Of a DNA stretch of 40,804 nucleotides, positions 30,143 through 38,791 are shown in pieces. Position 1 is the first letter of the stretch. The number at the start of each line of letters is the position of its first letter. Position numbers and translations under genes: made by a program. This DNA is from JBOHUC01 sp050733935 (GTDB taxonomy: Bacteria > Eisenbacteria > RBG-16-71-46 > DASYSL01), in contig JBOHUC010000183.1 of NCBI GenBank assembly GCA_050733935.1, forward strand, positions 1-40,804, given 5' to 3'. A model generated the notes under the pieces. The model worked only from the letters and a program-made list of their open reading frames with translations. It was not told where the DNA came from and made no database searches.

Positions 30143-32305
30143 GTGCGGTCTCCCGCGTCTTTTCTCTCCCGCCTTCGCCATTTTCTTCCTTTCGGCCTCG
30201 CGCTCGCGACGCTGCTCCCCACCCCTGTTCCGAACGCGTTCGGCCAGGAACAACCTGATTCGACGTCACGGGCTGCGGGTCCCGAGAGCTCGCCAGGCAC
30301 GCGTCCGCGATGGGCCCTCGTCCTTTCGGGCGGCGCCGCCCGTGGCCTTGCGCACGTCGGTGTGCTACGCGCGCTCGAGGAGGAAGGCATTCGTCCCGAC
30401 GTCATTTATGGCACGAGCATGGGTGCGGTCGTGGGTGCGATGTACGCCTCGGGCTACACGAGCGCCCAGATCGAGGAGCAGGTCACCCGGATGAACTGGC
30501 TCGCACTCTTCTCGCCCACGCCCGGCGAGTACGAGTGGCGGACGATCACGCTCGCGCGCCCGTGGCTCACGCTCGAAGGTGTCCAGGGCACGATCAAGCT
30601 TCCCGGAGGCTTCGTCGAGCCCGAACGCCTCGAGTTCGAGATGGCGCGCTCGTATCTCCGGGCCGATGCGATCGCGCAGGGGGACTTCGATCGTTTGCCG
30701 ATTCCATTTCGCGCAGTCGCAAGTGACGCGAACACGCTCGCCGACGTGACGCTCAAATCCGGAAGCGTCGCGCAGGCCGTGCGAGCGAGCCTCGCGATCC
30801 CCGTGGTCTTTCCGCCGGTCTGGCTCGACAATCGCCTGCTCGTGGACGGCGGCCTTGCGGCGAACCTGCCGCTCGCGCAGGCGCGCAAGGAAGGATTCGA
30901 TGCGCTGCTTGCGGTCGACGTGGCGCTCCCGCTCCCCGGCCTCACCGAGAACTCGTCGGCTCTCGAAATCGGGCTTGCGATCCTCGACCGACTCGACAAG
31001 CGCGGCCAGCCCGACTCGCTCATCGCCGGCGAACAGCTCATCTGGCTCAAGCTCGAAGGCTTTTCCGCCGCCGACTTTCTTGCCGGGAAGGAGATGATCG
31101 CGCGCGCGTACGAGGACGCGGCACCTCAGGTGCGGGAGTTCGCACGCAAGATCGGGTCTGCGGCAGCGGACTCCGCACGCACTTTCGAGCCGCCCCAGAT
31201 GCCGCCGATTCGCGGGCCCGTCGCATGGAAGGACCGCGACGGACAGGAAGCAAAGCGGGCAGAAACCGCGGGCGACGAGTTCGGCGAGCTTCCGAGCGAT
31301 TCGTTCTACGTACGGGAACTCGCCCCCGGACTCGGGCGCGTGTACCGGAGCGGGCTCCTCAACAGCGCCTGGCCCACGTTCAGGGTGAACGGCGACTCGA
31401 CGGACCTTTCGTTCATCGTGAACGAGCGCAAGGTGGTCGAGCTCGCGCTCGCGGCAGGTTGGGACCTGGACCGGAAGGTGCGGGGTCAGGCCGTCCTGTC
31501 GCTCCGTCCCCGGAGCAACCCGCTTCCCATCCACATGGTCCTCGGCGGGACTGCGCGCACGCTCGGGTCCAATGTCTTCGTCGGATTCGAGCCCCGTGCG
31601 CTCGATCGCGGCAGCGGCGGATGGTTCGTGCGCGGAAACTTCCGGCGCTCGGAGACCCGCATCTTCTCGGCTGAGGACGAATACGACATCGTCGAGAACA
31701 ACCGCTTCGAGGGTTTCGTCGGTGCGCAACTCGCACCGGCGACGGGTGACATCATTCAGGTCGGGGGAGGCTACGGCACCGCGGACGATCCGTCCCTCTA
31801 CCGGGCGGGACCCATTGCGAACTTCCGTTCCGACGCCGCCGGGGCCTTCTCCCGTCATTTCAGGTTCTTCGCGCAGTTCGGGCCGGATGGTTATGAGTCG
31901 GGCGACGCCACCTTGAGTGTCACGGCGCTCGTGAGACCGCTCACGATTCGTCCTTCGATCAGCGTGGCCTTCGCAAGCGAGACCGCACCGCTCGACGAGT
32001 GGCCGAGTCTCGGAGGGCCCGAAACCCTCGGCGGCCTTCGGTACGGAGAATGGCTGGGGCGCTCGAGCTTCTCCGCATCGCTGACCGTGATGCACCGTAC
32101 GGGACGCCTGTTCGACGTGTTCGCGGCACTGCAGGCTGGTCGCGTGGAGGACGCAATTGGCCGGCCGGATCTCTCCGGAGCCATTCGATTCGCAGGTGAC
32201 TTTGGCGTCCAGATCGACGTGCCGCTCGGGCCGCTTCGCATCGACTGGGGCATCACGGAAGGCGGACAGAACCGCGTGGACCTCGCGTTCGGGCAGTACT
32301 TCTGA
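30143..32305 (+). CDS. Patatin-like phospholipase fused to an outer-membrane beta-barrel
   Basis: A 720-residue exported protein. The first ~34 residues are a signal peptide ending near NAFGQ. Residues 57-270 are a patatin domain with the oxyanion hole GGAARGLAH, nucleophile Ser-92 in GTSMG, and Asp-235 in VDGGLAANLPL, so the Ser/Asp dyad is intact. A POTRA-like segment (~375-460, PTFRVNGDSTDLSFIVNERK...) leads into a C-terminal BamA/Omp85-type 'surface antigen' barrel with alternating hydrophobic strands and a terminal Phe (FGQYF). The plan matches PlpD-type (type Vd) proteins. GTG start at 30143-30145, 5 nt behind the biotin carrier gene. Lipid hydrolysis at the surface or in the periplasm is inferred. 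Confidence 0.92.
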   Translation: MRSPASFLSRLRHFLPFGLALATLLPTPVPNAFGQEQPDSTSRAAGPESSPGTRPRWALVLSGGAARGLAHVGVLRALEEEGIRPDVIYGTSMGAVVGAMYASGYTSAQIEEQVTRMNWLALFSPTPGEYEWRTITLARPWLTLEGVQGTIKLPGGFVEPERLEFEMARSYLRADAIAQGDFDRLPIPFRAVASDANTLADVTLKSGSVAQAVRASLAIPVVFPPVWLDNRLLVDGGLAANLPLAQARKEGFDALLAVDVALPLPGLTENSSALEIGLAILDRLDKRGQPDSLIAGEQLIWLKLEGFSAADFLAGKEMIARAYEDAAPQVREFARKIGSAAADSARTFEPPQMPPIRGPVAWKDRDGQEAKRAETAGDEFGELPSDSFYVRELAPGLGRVYRSGLLNSAWPTFRVNGDSTDLSFIVNERKVVELALAAGWDLDRKVRGQAVLSLRPRSNPLPIHMVLGGTARTLGSNVFVGFEPRALDRGSGGWFVRGNFRRSETRIFSAEDEYDIVENNRFEGFVGAQLAPATGDIIQVGGGYGTADDPSLYRAGPIANFRSDAAGAFSRHFRFFAQFGPDGYESGDATLSVTALVRPLTIRPSISVAFASETAPLDEWPSLGGPETLGGLRYGEWLGRSSFSASLTVMHRTGRLFDVFAALQAGRVEDAIGRPDLSGAIRFAGDFGVQIDVPLGPLRIDWGITEGGQNRVDLAFGQYF

Positions 32306-32354
32306 CGCAGCCCGTCTGGCACGGTGTGCGTCCAACCGTTAAGATCGGTCCACC

Positions 32355-33968
32355 ATGACGAAACGGAACTCCTCGTCCGCCACGACGCCCCCTGACACGA
32401 GCACCGCGGGGCCTTCGTCGGCACAGCCGGTCTACCGCCCCGAAGATACAAACTTGAACTACGCGCGCGATCTCGGCGACCCCGGCTCGCCGCCGTACAC
32501 GCGCGGCATCTATCCCACGATGTATCGCGGGCGTCGCTGGACGATGCGCCAGTACGCGGGTTTCGGCTCGGCACGACAGACGAACGAACGCTTCCACTAC
32601 CTGCTCGCGCACGGCCAGACCGGGCTCTCGGTCGCGTTCGACCTCCCGACCCAGATGGGGTACGACTCGGATCACGCGCGCGCCAAGGGCGAGGTCGGAC
32701 GCGTGGGGGTTGCGATCTCGACCGTGGCCGACATGGAGGCCCTGCTCGACCGCCTGCCGCTCGAGCGCGTTTCGACGTCGATGACGATCAATGCGACGGC
32801 GGCGATCCTTCTTTGCCTCTACGTCGCGGTCGCGAAACGTCGGGGCATCGATCCTTCGACCCTCAACGGCACGATCCAGAACGATCTCTTGAAGGAGTAC
32901 ATCGCGCGCGGCACGTACATCTATCCGCCGGGCCCGTCGCTCCGTATCACGACCGACGTGTTCGCGTGGTGCGCCGAGCACGTGCCCTCGTGGAACACGA
33001 TTTCGATCTCGGGCTACCACATTCGCGAGGCGGGCGCGACCGCCGCCCAGGAGCTTGCGTTCACACTCGGAAACGGGCTCACGTACGTGCAGGCGGCCGT
33101 CGATCGCGGGCTCGATGTGGACGCGTTCGCTCCGCGCATCTCGTTTTTCTTCAACGCGCACAACGATCTGTTCGAGGAGGTCGCGAAATACCGGGCCGCA
33201 CGGAGGCTATGGTCGCGCCTCATGACCGAGCGCTTTCACGCGAAGGATCCGCGCTCGCTTATGCTGCGATTCCACACGCAGACCGCGGGCTCGACGCTCA
33301 CCGCCCAGCAGCCCGAGAACAACATCGTGCGCACGACCGTCCAGGCGCTGTCGGCGATCCTCGGTGGCACGCAGTCGCTGCACACGAACTCCTACGACGA
33401 GGCGCTCGGGCTCCCGTCGAGCGAGGCCGCCCGGCTCGCCCTGCGCACGCAGCAGGTGCTGTCGGAGGAGAGTGGGGTCGCTTCGACCGCGGATCCCCTG
33501 GCGGGCTCCTACTATGTGGAGTCGCTCACGAACCGCCTCGAGGAGGAGGCGCGCGCCTACCTCGCGCGGATCGCGGAGATGGGCGGAATGCTGGCCGCGA
33601 TCGAGACCGGCTTCGTACAGCGCGAGATTCACGAGGCGGCCTACGCGCACCAGCAGGCGGTCGAGGCCGGAACGGTCGGCGTCGTGGGCGTGAATCGCTT
33701 TGTCGAGGAGGAAGTGCCACCCGGAAACGTGTTCCAGCCCGATCCGGCGGTCGAGCGGGCGCGTGCCGAAGAGCTCGCGCGCTGGAGGAAGGATCGCGAC
33801 GCGGGGCACGTACGCAGCGCTCTCGACGGGCTCGAGCGCGCGGCACGCGGCACCGAGAACCTGCTCCCACACATTCTGAATGCGGTCGAGGCAAACGCCA
33901 CGCTCGGGGAGATCTCGGACACGATGCGCGGCGTGTTCGGCATGTATCGTCCGCCGACTCTGTTCTAG
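32355..33968 (+). CDS. Methylmalonyl-CoA mutase, catalytic (alpha) chain
   Basis: A 537-residue TIM-barrel chain that rearranges (R)-methylmalonyl-CoA to succinyl-CoA with adenosylcobalamin. YPTMYRGRRWTMRQYAGFG, AFDLPTQMGYDSD, GTIQNDLLKEY and SISGYHIREAGATA are all conserved. Two residues that separate this enzyme from isobutyryl-CoA mutase are Tyr-67 and Arg-185 here, the methylmalonyl-type pair (Tyr-89/Arg-207 in the Propionibacterium enzyme; Phe/Gln in the isobutyryl enzyme). His-222 matches the catalytic histidine. The C-terminal B12-binding domain is absent, so a separate small subunit must be encoded elsewhere. ATG 32355-32357; 49 bp behind the patatin gene. Confidence 0.95.
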   Translation: MTKRNSSSATTPPDTSTAGPSSAQPVYRPEDTNLNYARDLGDPGSPPYTRGIYPTMYRGRRWTMRQYAGFGSARQTNERFHYLLAHGQTGLSVAFDLPTQMGYDSDHARAKGEVGRVGVAISTVADMEALLDRLPLERVSTSMTINATAAILLCLYVAVAKRRGIDPSTLNGTIQNDLLKEYIARGTYIYPPGPSLRITTDVFAWCAEHVPSWNTISISGYHIREAGATAAQELAFTLGNGLTYVQAAVDRGLDVDAFAPRISFFFNAHNDLFEEVAKYRAARRLWSRLMTERFHAKDPRSLMLRFHTQTAGSTLTAQQPENNIVRTTVQALSAILGGTQSLHTNSYDEALGLPSSEAARLALRTQQVLSEESGVASTADPLAGSYYVESLTNRLEEEARAYLARIAEMGGMLAAIETGFVQREIHEAAYAHQQAVEAGTVGVVGVNRFVEEEVPPGNVFQPDPAVERARAEELARWRKDRDAGHVRSALDGLERAARGTENLLPHILNAVEANATLGEISDTMRGVFGMYRPPTLF

Positions 33969-33972
33969 CCCG

Positions 33973-34248
33973 TCACTCCCCCGGTTTGCGTGCCCATTGA
34001 TCGGGGTTCGCTTCGAGCTCCCGATCGGCCAGTTCGCACAATCGCTCGTACCCCGCTCGATCGTCGGGCAGCGCGTCGAGATGGCTGACGAGTCGTCGCG
34101 CGGCTTCGCGCGCACCGGGGACGTTTCCGTGCTCGAGCGCTTTGCGGATCAAGAACAGGCTCTCCGCCACGCCGCGCAGGAGCGCAGTCCCGGCCGTCGG
34201 AGTTCCCGCGCGCCCATCCGTGTCGCGAAGCTCAGAATTGCCGCTCAT
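33973..34248 (-). CDS. Small hypothetical protein
   Basis: A 91-residue frame from ATG 34246-34248, mostly helical and rich in Arg, Glu, Ala and Leu (ESLFLIRKALEHGNVPGAREAARRLVSHLDALPDD). No signal, membrane segment or known motif. The helix-loop-helix pattern resembles a single TPR-like hairpin, but this is weak. It is convergent with the mutase gene (4 bp between stops) and divergent from the sugar-dehydrogenase-like gene. It fits neatly into an otherwise empty 400-bp gap, which supports it being real. Confidence 0.5.
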   Translation of the reverse strand: MSGNSELRDTDGRAGTPTAGTALLRGVAESLFLIRKALEHGNVPGAREAARRLVSHLDALPDDRAGYERLCELADRELEANPDQWARKPGE

Positions 34249-34373
34249 TCAACGTGTCTCCCATCGCGTTCGGTGCCCGGCTTTACGTCCGAGCCGCTCG
34301 AATGGTACGCTTTTCCGGCCATTCATTCATTCGTCGCGAATCGGCGTCCTGTTCCCCCCTCAAAAAAGGCTCT

Positions 34374-35987
34374 ATGACCCTGCGCGCGTTCTTTCGCGGT
34401 TGCTCGACTCTGCTGGCTTGGGCCGGGCTCGATCTCGTGCTCCCGGACCAGGTGCCGGCCCTGCCGATTGTTCCGACCAACTTCTACGACGAGCTGATCG
34501 CATCCGGCTTCGACGCGCCGACCAACATGTCGTTTCTCCCGGACGGGCGCCTCCTCGTCGTCGAACAGTACACGGCGAAGGTCCGCCTGCTCGTGAACGA
34601 GAGCGTCTCGCCCGTCGACCCGGTCGGAGTCGTCGCGGGCGTTCGATCCGGCGGAGAAGCCGGACTCCTCGGCGTGGTGGTCGATCCAGGCTGGCCCGTC
34701 CGGCCCTACGTCTACGTGCACGCGACCGAGCAAGGGACGAGCCAGGTCAAGATCTGGCGCTACAACGCGACCGGCGACCTCGACTTCAGCGGCAACGGCG
34801 CGTTCACGATCGATCCCGACTCACGGCATACCGTCATCGCTCTCCCGGACCAGACTCCAAATCACAACGGAGGAACGATCCGCTTCGACCAGAAGGGGAT
34901 GCTCCTCGTCACGATCGGCGACGATGGCAATGCGTGCGCCGCACAGGACCTGACGAAGCTCCAGGGGAAGATCCTGCGCCTCGACGTTCTCGACTTGCCC
35001 GACGGGGCGGGCGGACCTCCCCTGTTCGCGGACATCACGCCGGCTGACAATCCGTTCGTCGCGCACCCGGACCCCGCCGCGCGGCTCGTGTGGGCCTATG
35101 GCTTGCGCAATCCGTTCAGCTTCACGATCGACCCGGTCACCGGGTGCCTCTACATTGGAGACGTGGGCAACGCACTGTACGAGGAGATCAATGTCGCCTG
35201 CGAGGGCGGGCGCAACTTCGGCTGGCCGTTCTACGAAGGCCCTTCCCGCTGGCCGGGTTCGTGCGCGGTCGTCTCGGACACGACGAACATGGTGCAGGCC
35301 GCCTTCGCGTATCCGCAGGAGGATCTGGGTTGGGCGGTGCTCGCAGGCCCGATCTACCGCACGCCTCCCGGGGCGACCGCGCCCTATCCGCCAGCGCTCG
35401 AGGGCCAGTACTTCCTGGCGGACACGTGGCGCTGGTACATGCAGCGTCTCGACACGAGCGGGCCTGTGTGGACGATCGCGGACTCGATGCCCGGACAGCC
35501 GGATGCCGAGCACTGGGCCACGCGTACGCCCTGGGTGACGAGTCTCAACGTCGGTCCGGACGGATCTCTCTGGTACACGCAGCTCTACCAACCGAACCCG
35601 AATTACGCGCACAATGGAGTTCGAAGGATCCGTTACCTGGGCGAGCCGCTCGACGTCGAGCCCGATGCTTCGTCGGGGTCGGGTCGGCGAGGTGATGGCA
35701 CGATCACTGAGTTCGCCGCGCCGCAGCCCTCGCCCACGCGCGGATCCGTGCGGCTCGCGTGGCGCCAGTCCGTGCCCGCGCCGGTCTCACTCGCGATTCA
35801 CGATGCGCGTGGCCGGCTCGTGCGCCGGCTCTCCTCGACGCTCGAGGGCGTGCGCGCGGCCGGGGAGCAGGCGGTGACCTGGGATGGGAAGAGCAACGAT
35901 GGGATTCGTGCACCGGCGGGTGTGTACTTCGCGCGGCTCGGCGTTCTCGAGGATCGCCGGGCGGTTCGCTTCGTGGTCGTTCAGTGA
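34374..35987 (+). CDS. Secreted glucose/sorbosone dehydrogenase-like propeller with FlgD-like tail
   Basis: A 537-residue exported protein with a signal-peptide-like start (MTLRAFFRGCSTLLAWAGLDLV; ATG 34374-34376 behind AAGG). Residues ~35-430 match PQQ-dependent soluble aldose/sorbosone dehydrogenases: FDAPTNMSFLPDGRLLVVEQ, EAGLLGVVVDPGW, PNHNGGTIRFDQKGMLLVTIGDDG, WAYGLRNPFSF, YIGDVGNALYEEIN, NFGWPFYEG. The catalytic His in PNHNGG is present. Residues ~450-537 are a FlgD-type tail (SLAIHDARGRLVRRL, APAGVYFARL, RFVVVQ). Whether it binds PQQ cannot be told. A 4-nt GTGA overlap joins it to the epimerase gene, an odd pairing of an exported propeller with a cytoplasmic enzyme. Confidence 0.88.
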   Translation: MTLRAFFRGCSTLLAWAGLDLVLPDQVPALPIVPTNFYDELIASGFDAPTNMSFLPDGRLLVVEQYTAKVRLLVNESVSPVDPVGVVAGVRSGGEAGLLGVVVDPGWPVRPYVYVHATEQGTSQVKIWRYNATGDLDFSGNGAFTIDPDSRHTVIALPDQTPNHNGGTIRFDQKGMLLVTIGDDGNACAAQDLTKLQGKILRLDVLDLPDGAGGPPLFADITPADNPFVAHPDPAARLVWAYGLRNPFSFTIDPVTGCLYIGDVGNALYEEINVACEGGRNFGWPFYEGPSRWPGSCAVVSDTTNMVQAAFAYPQEDLGWAVLAGPIYRTPPGATAPYPPALEGQYFLADTWRWYMQRLDTSGPVWTIADSMPGQPDAEHWATRTPWVTSLNVGPDGSLWYTQLYQPNPNYAHNGVRRIRYLGEPLDVEPDASSGSGRRGDGTITEFAAPQPSPTRGSVRLAWRQSVPAPVSLAIHDARGRLVRRLSSTLEGVRAAGEQAVTWDGKSNDGIRAPAGVYFARLGVLEDRRAVRFVVVQ

Positions 35988-36469
35988 GCGCGACCGGTCC
36001 CTCGGCGACGCCTGCTCCCCGCGCGACGGCGCGTGGGCTCGCACACGTCTCGCTCGCGGTGCGGGATGCGGAGGAGACGGCGCGGCAATACGAGACGCTG
36101 TTCGGGGCGCGCATCCGTTCGCGCGAGACGCTCGCGGACCGCGGGCTCCTCGTCGTGTTCCTCGAGATCGGCCGCGTTCCGCTCGAGCTCGTTCAGCCGC
36201 TCGACCCCACCGACATGGCGAACACGGTCGCGAAGTTTCTCCAGACGCGCGGCCCCGGACTTCACCACCTCGCATTCTTCGTGGACGACGCGGGAGCGGC
36301 GCTCGAACACGCACGCTCGACCGGGGCGCGGCTCGTCGACACGGCGCCCCGACCGGGCGCGGATGGTTGTCGCGTCGCGTTCCTTCATCCCGAATCCACC
36401 TCGGGTACGCTCATCGAATTCGTCGAGGGCGGACCGCACGCCCCTTCGTCGCCGCTCGAGTCGGACTGA
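35984..36469 (+). CDS. Methylmalonyl-CoA epimerase
   Basis: A 161-residue vicinal-oxygen-chelate protein that converts (S)- to (R)-methylmalonyl-CoA. Two beta-alpha-beta-beta-beta modules are visible (GLAHVSLAVRDAEETARQYE and GPGLHHLAFFVDDAGAALEH). Likely metal ligands are His-21, His-94 or His-95, and Glu-145 (GTLIEFVEG), with the LELVQPL strand between. The GTG start (35984-35986) overlaps the upstream stop; the first ~17 residues are a Pro/Ala lead. It completes, with the mutase chain at 32355 and the biotin-dependent carboxylase parts, the propionyl-CoA/succinyl-CoA route. Confidence 0.94.
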   Translation: MSATGPSATPAPRATARGLAHVSLAVRDAEETARQYETLFGARIRSRETLADRGLLVVFLEIGRVPLELVQPLDPTDMANTVAKFLQTRGPGLHHLAFFVDDAGAALEHARSTGARLVDTAPRPGADGCRVAFLHPESTSGTLIEFVEGGPHAPSSPLESD

Positions 36470-37074
36470 TTCCCTCTCGCATCGCGGGGCTCGCCCGTGC
36501 CGGCGCGGTCCTCGCGCTGACCATTCTCCTTCCGATCTCAACGATCAGCTGTAGCAGCGCCCCGAAGATCCGCCAGATCGGCTCGACCGGAAAGCCGTTT
36601 GCGGATCCGGCGCCGGCGAGCGGCATTCCGAGCTTCGCGTGGGTCAACCCGTGGGTGGCCCGCGGCGGCCAGCCGAACGACGAGGGCTACGCGTGGCTCA
36701 AAACCAACGGCTTTCGCACGGTCATCAGCTTTCGCCAGCACCACAGCGAGAAGGAGAAGGTCGAGAAGTGGGGACTGCTCTCGGTCGAGCTGCCCGTGCA
36801 GGCGGACATCATGGGCTCCTCGCCGCCGACCGAAGAGCAGGTGAAGCAGTTCCTGGCCACCGTCTCCGATAGCGCGCTCCAGCCCGTGTTCTTTCACTGC
36901 CGGCGTGGTGCCGACCGGACGGGGTTGTTCTGCGCGATCTATCGCATGGAGATCGATGGCTGGACGAACGACGAAGCGGTCGAGGAAATGCAGGTCTTCG
37001 GCTACAACGACTTCTATCGCGATCTGATCGGCTACGCCCGCAACTACCGCCCCCGCGGGAAGGACCAGATCTAG
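36466..37074 (+). CDS. Dual-specificity phosphatase-like lipoprotein, apparent CTG start
   Basis: A 202-residue protein of the Siw14/DSP phosphatase type: GGQPNDEGYAWLKTNGFRTVISFR, then the P-loop HCRRGADRTG with nucleophile Cys-145 and Arg-151 (CX5R), and a downstream helical region (GWTNDEAVEEMQVFGYNDFY). The N-terminus is a hydrophobic segment ending ISTISCSSA, a lipobox-like site with Cys-29, so it is probably a lipoprotein facing the periplasm. No ATG, GTG or TTG lies in frame before the signal sequence. CTG 36466-36468 overlaps the epimerase TGA as CTGA, exactly like the ATGA/GTGA junctions of this genome. Substrate unknown: phosphotyrosine, inositol phosphates and lipid A phosphates are all possible. 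Confidence 0.88.
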   Translation: MIPSRIAGLARAGAVLALTILLPISTISCSSAPKIRQIGSTGKPFADPAPASGIPSFAWVNPWVARGGQPNDEGYAWLKTNGFRTVISFRQHHSEKEKVEKWGLLSVELPVQADIMGSSPPTEEQVKQFLATVSDSALQPVFFHCRRGADRTGLFCAIYRMEIDGWTNDEAVEEMQVFGYNDFYRDLIGYARNYRPRGKDQI

Positions 37075-37155
37075 GCGCAACCGAAGCGCAATGTCTGGCC
37101 CACCCGCGTTCGTGTTTGTTCACGAGCTGTCGCGATCTAGTCGCGTACCTCTTTG

Positions 37156-38791
37156 CTAACAAAGCGTGAGGTTCTGAGCCAGACCCGCTTCGCTCGTCTC
37201 CTTGTATTTCGTGCTCATGTCGCGGCCGGTTTGGGCGAGGGTCGTGATCGTGGTGTCCAGGTCGACACGGTGCCGTGAGGCGATCTCGTTGGTTGCGACC
37301 AGGGCCGCCGTCCACGCCTTCACGGAGCCGAACGCGCAGCGTTCGATGCAGGGCACCTGCACGTACCCGGCCACCGGGTCGCAGGTCATTCCGAGGTGAT
37401 GCTCGAGCGCCGACTCTGCGGCGTTCTCGACGACCAGCGGCTCTCTTCCCGCAACCTGCGCGATGAACGCCGCGGACATGGCCGATGCGACGCCGATCTC
37501 CGACTGGCAGCCGCCTTCCGCTCCGGAGAGGGTGGCGTTGTGCTTGCACAGGTAGCCGATGGCCGCGCCCGCCAGGAGACCCTCGCGGGCCTTCTCCTTG
37601 GACATCTTCCGCGGGCCCTCCATCAGCGCGTAGACGATGGCGGGCATCACGCCGGCCGAACCACCGGTCGGCGCGGTGATGACCAGGTGTCCGCGGGCAT
37701 TCTCCTCGGAGGCGGCGAGAGCGAAGGCGGCAACCTGTCCGATGGCGCGGTCGCTCTCGTACTTGTCATCCTGGGCCCGCTTGTAGACGGTGGACGCCTT
37801 GCTGTGCAGCTTGATGGGGCCGGGGAGCACGCCTTCCTTCACTGCGAGGCCGGCCTTGACGGTCGCGACCATCGCGGCCGTGATCTTGTCCAGGAAGGCG
37901 TTGATCTCCTGCTCGCTCTTGCCGGAGACGACGAGCTCGTTCGCCATGATCACCTGGGCGATCGACAGCTTGTCCTTCTCCGCGTGCTGGCGCAGCTCCT
38001 TCATCGTCGCGTACGGGTACTTCGGCTGTCCCTTCTTCGGCGGCTCGTAGCCCTTCCACTCGTAGAAGCCGCCGCCCGGGGAGTAGTACTCGAGCTCGTA
38101 GATCGCCTTGTCTCCGCCCATAAGCTTGCAGGTCATGGTGTTCGGGTGCGGAAACTCCCCCTTGGGCGAGTCGTAGATGATGTCCTTGAGCGACAGGTTG
38201 AACGTCTTGTCCCCCAGCTTCACCGGGTACGTCGCGTCCGGCTTCACGATCATCTCGTCGAGGAAGAGAGGGTCGACCGTCGCCGGCTCGTTGCCGAGCA
38301 GTCCCGCCAGCGAGGCGCGCTCGGTGCCGTGACCCTTGCCGGTGGCGCTCAGGCTTCCGAAGAGGTGGACCTTGAGACCGGTCGCCTGTGACAGCTGGTC
38401 GGGCGGGAGCTTGGTGCAAACGCTGGTAGAAGTCGTAGGTAATGCGCATCGGCCCGATCGTGTGCGAGCTCGAAGGCCCGGGCCCGACTTTGTAGAACTC
38501 GTCCAGCACGGTCATCACCGGGCCCTTGGACCTCTTCACCACGTCCAGGTCGGGGGAAATCGCGCTCGCACCGAGTGCTCCCGACGCGTCCTTCTGAGCC
38601 TTGGCGGCCGCTTCCTTCTGGGCCCGGGCGGCACGGTCTTCGGGCGAGCAGGCGGTGCCGGTCATCACCGCGGCGGCGCCGATGACGGCGCTGCGGATGA
38701 GAAACGTCCGGCGGTCGAAGTTAGGGGATCCCTCGCTATCCGCGGTCACTTCCGGGAGCAGCGCATCGTTTTCTTCTGGCGGCGTTTTCAT
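37156..38791 (-). pseudogene. sdaA: L-serine dehydratase with a twin-arginine signal, one frameshift
   Basis: The 5' part (ATG 38789-38791, GGGAGGG upstream) encodes a twin-arginine signal (NFDRRTFLIRSAVIGAAAVMTG) and then the SDH beta domain (SVxxEFYKVGPGPSSSHTIGPMRI is the family pattern). Near 38410-38425 the homology moves to the +1 frame (LPPDQLSQATGLKVHLFGSLSATGKGHGTERA) and continues to the C-terminus at 37156 with intact alpha-domain motifs: TAPTGGSAGVMPA, SGAEGGCQSEIG, GMTCDPVAGYVQVPCIERC and the tail cysteine NLTLC. One extra base, for example in CACCAAGCTC on the coding strand, explains the break. It is either a recent pseudogene or a sequence error. Catalytic and iron-sulfur cysteines remain. 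About 540 residues if repaired. Confidence 0.85.

Noticed and set aside
32355..33968. Annotation as isobutyryl-CoA mutase large subunit, which has a similar length and also lacks a B12 domain.
   Set aside because: The substrate-defining positions are Tyr-67 and Arg-185, the methylmalonyl-CoA pair, and an epimerase gene is nearby.
37075..37164. Small hairpins (CGCGA-TCTAG-TCGCG and CTTTG-CTAA-CAAAG) between the convergent phosphatase and serine dehydratase genes.
   Set aside because: Stems are only 5 bp and no T-run follows on either strand, so calling a terminator is not justified.
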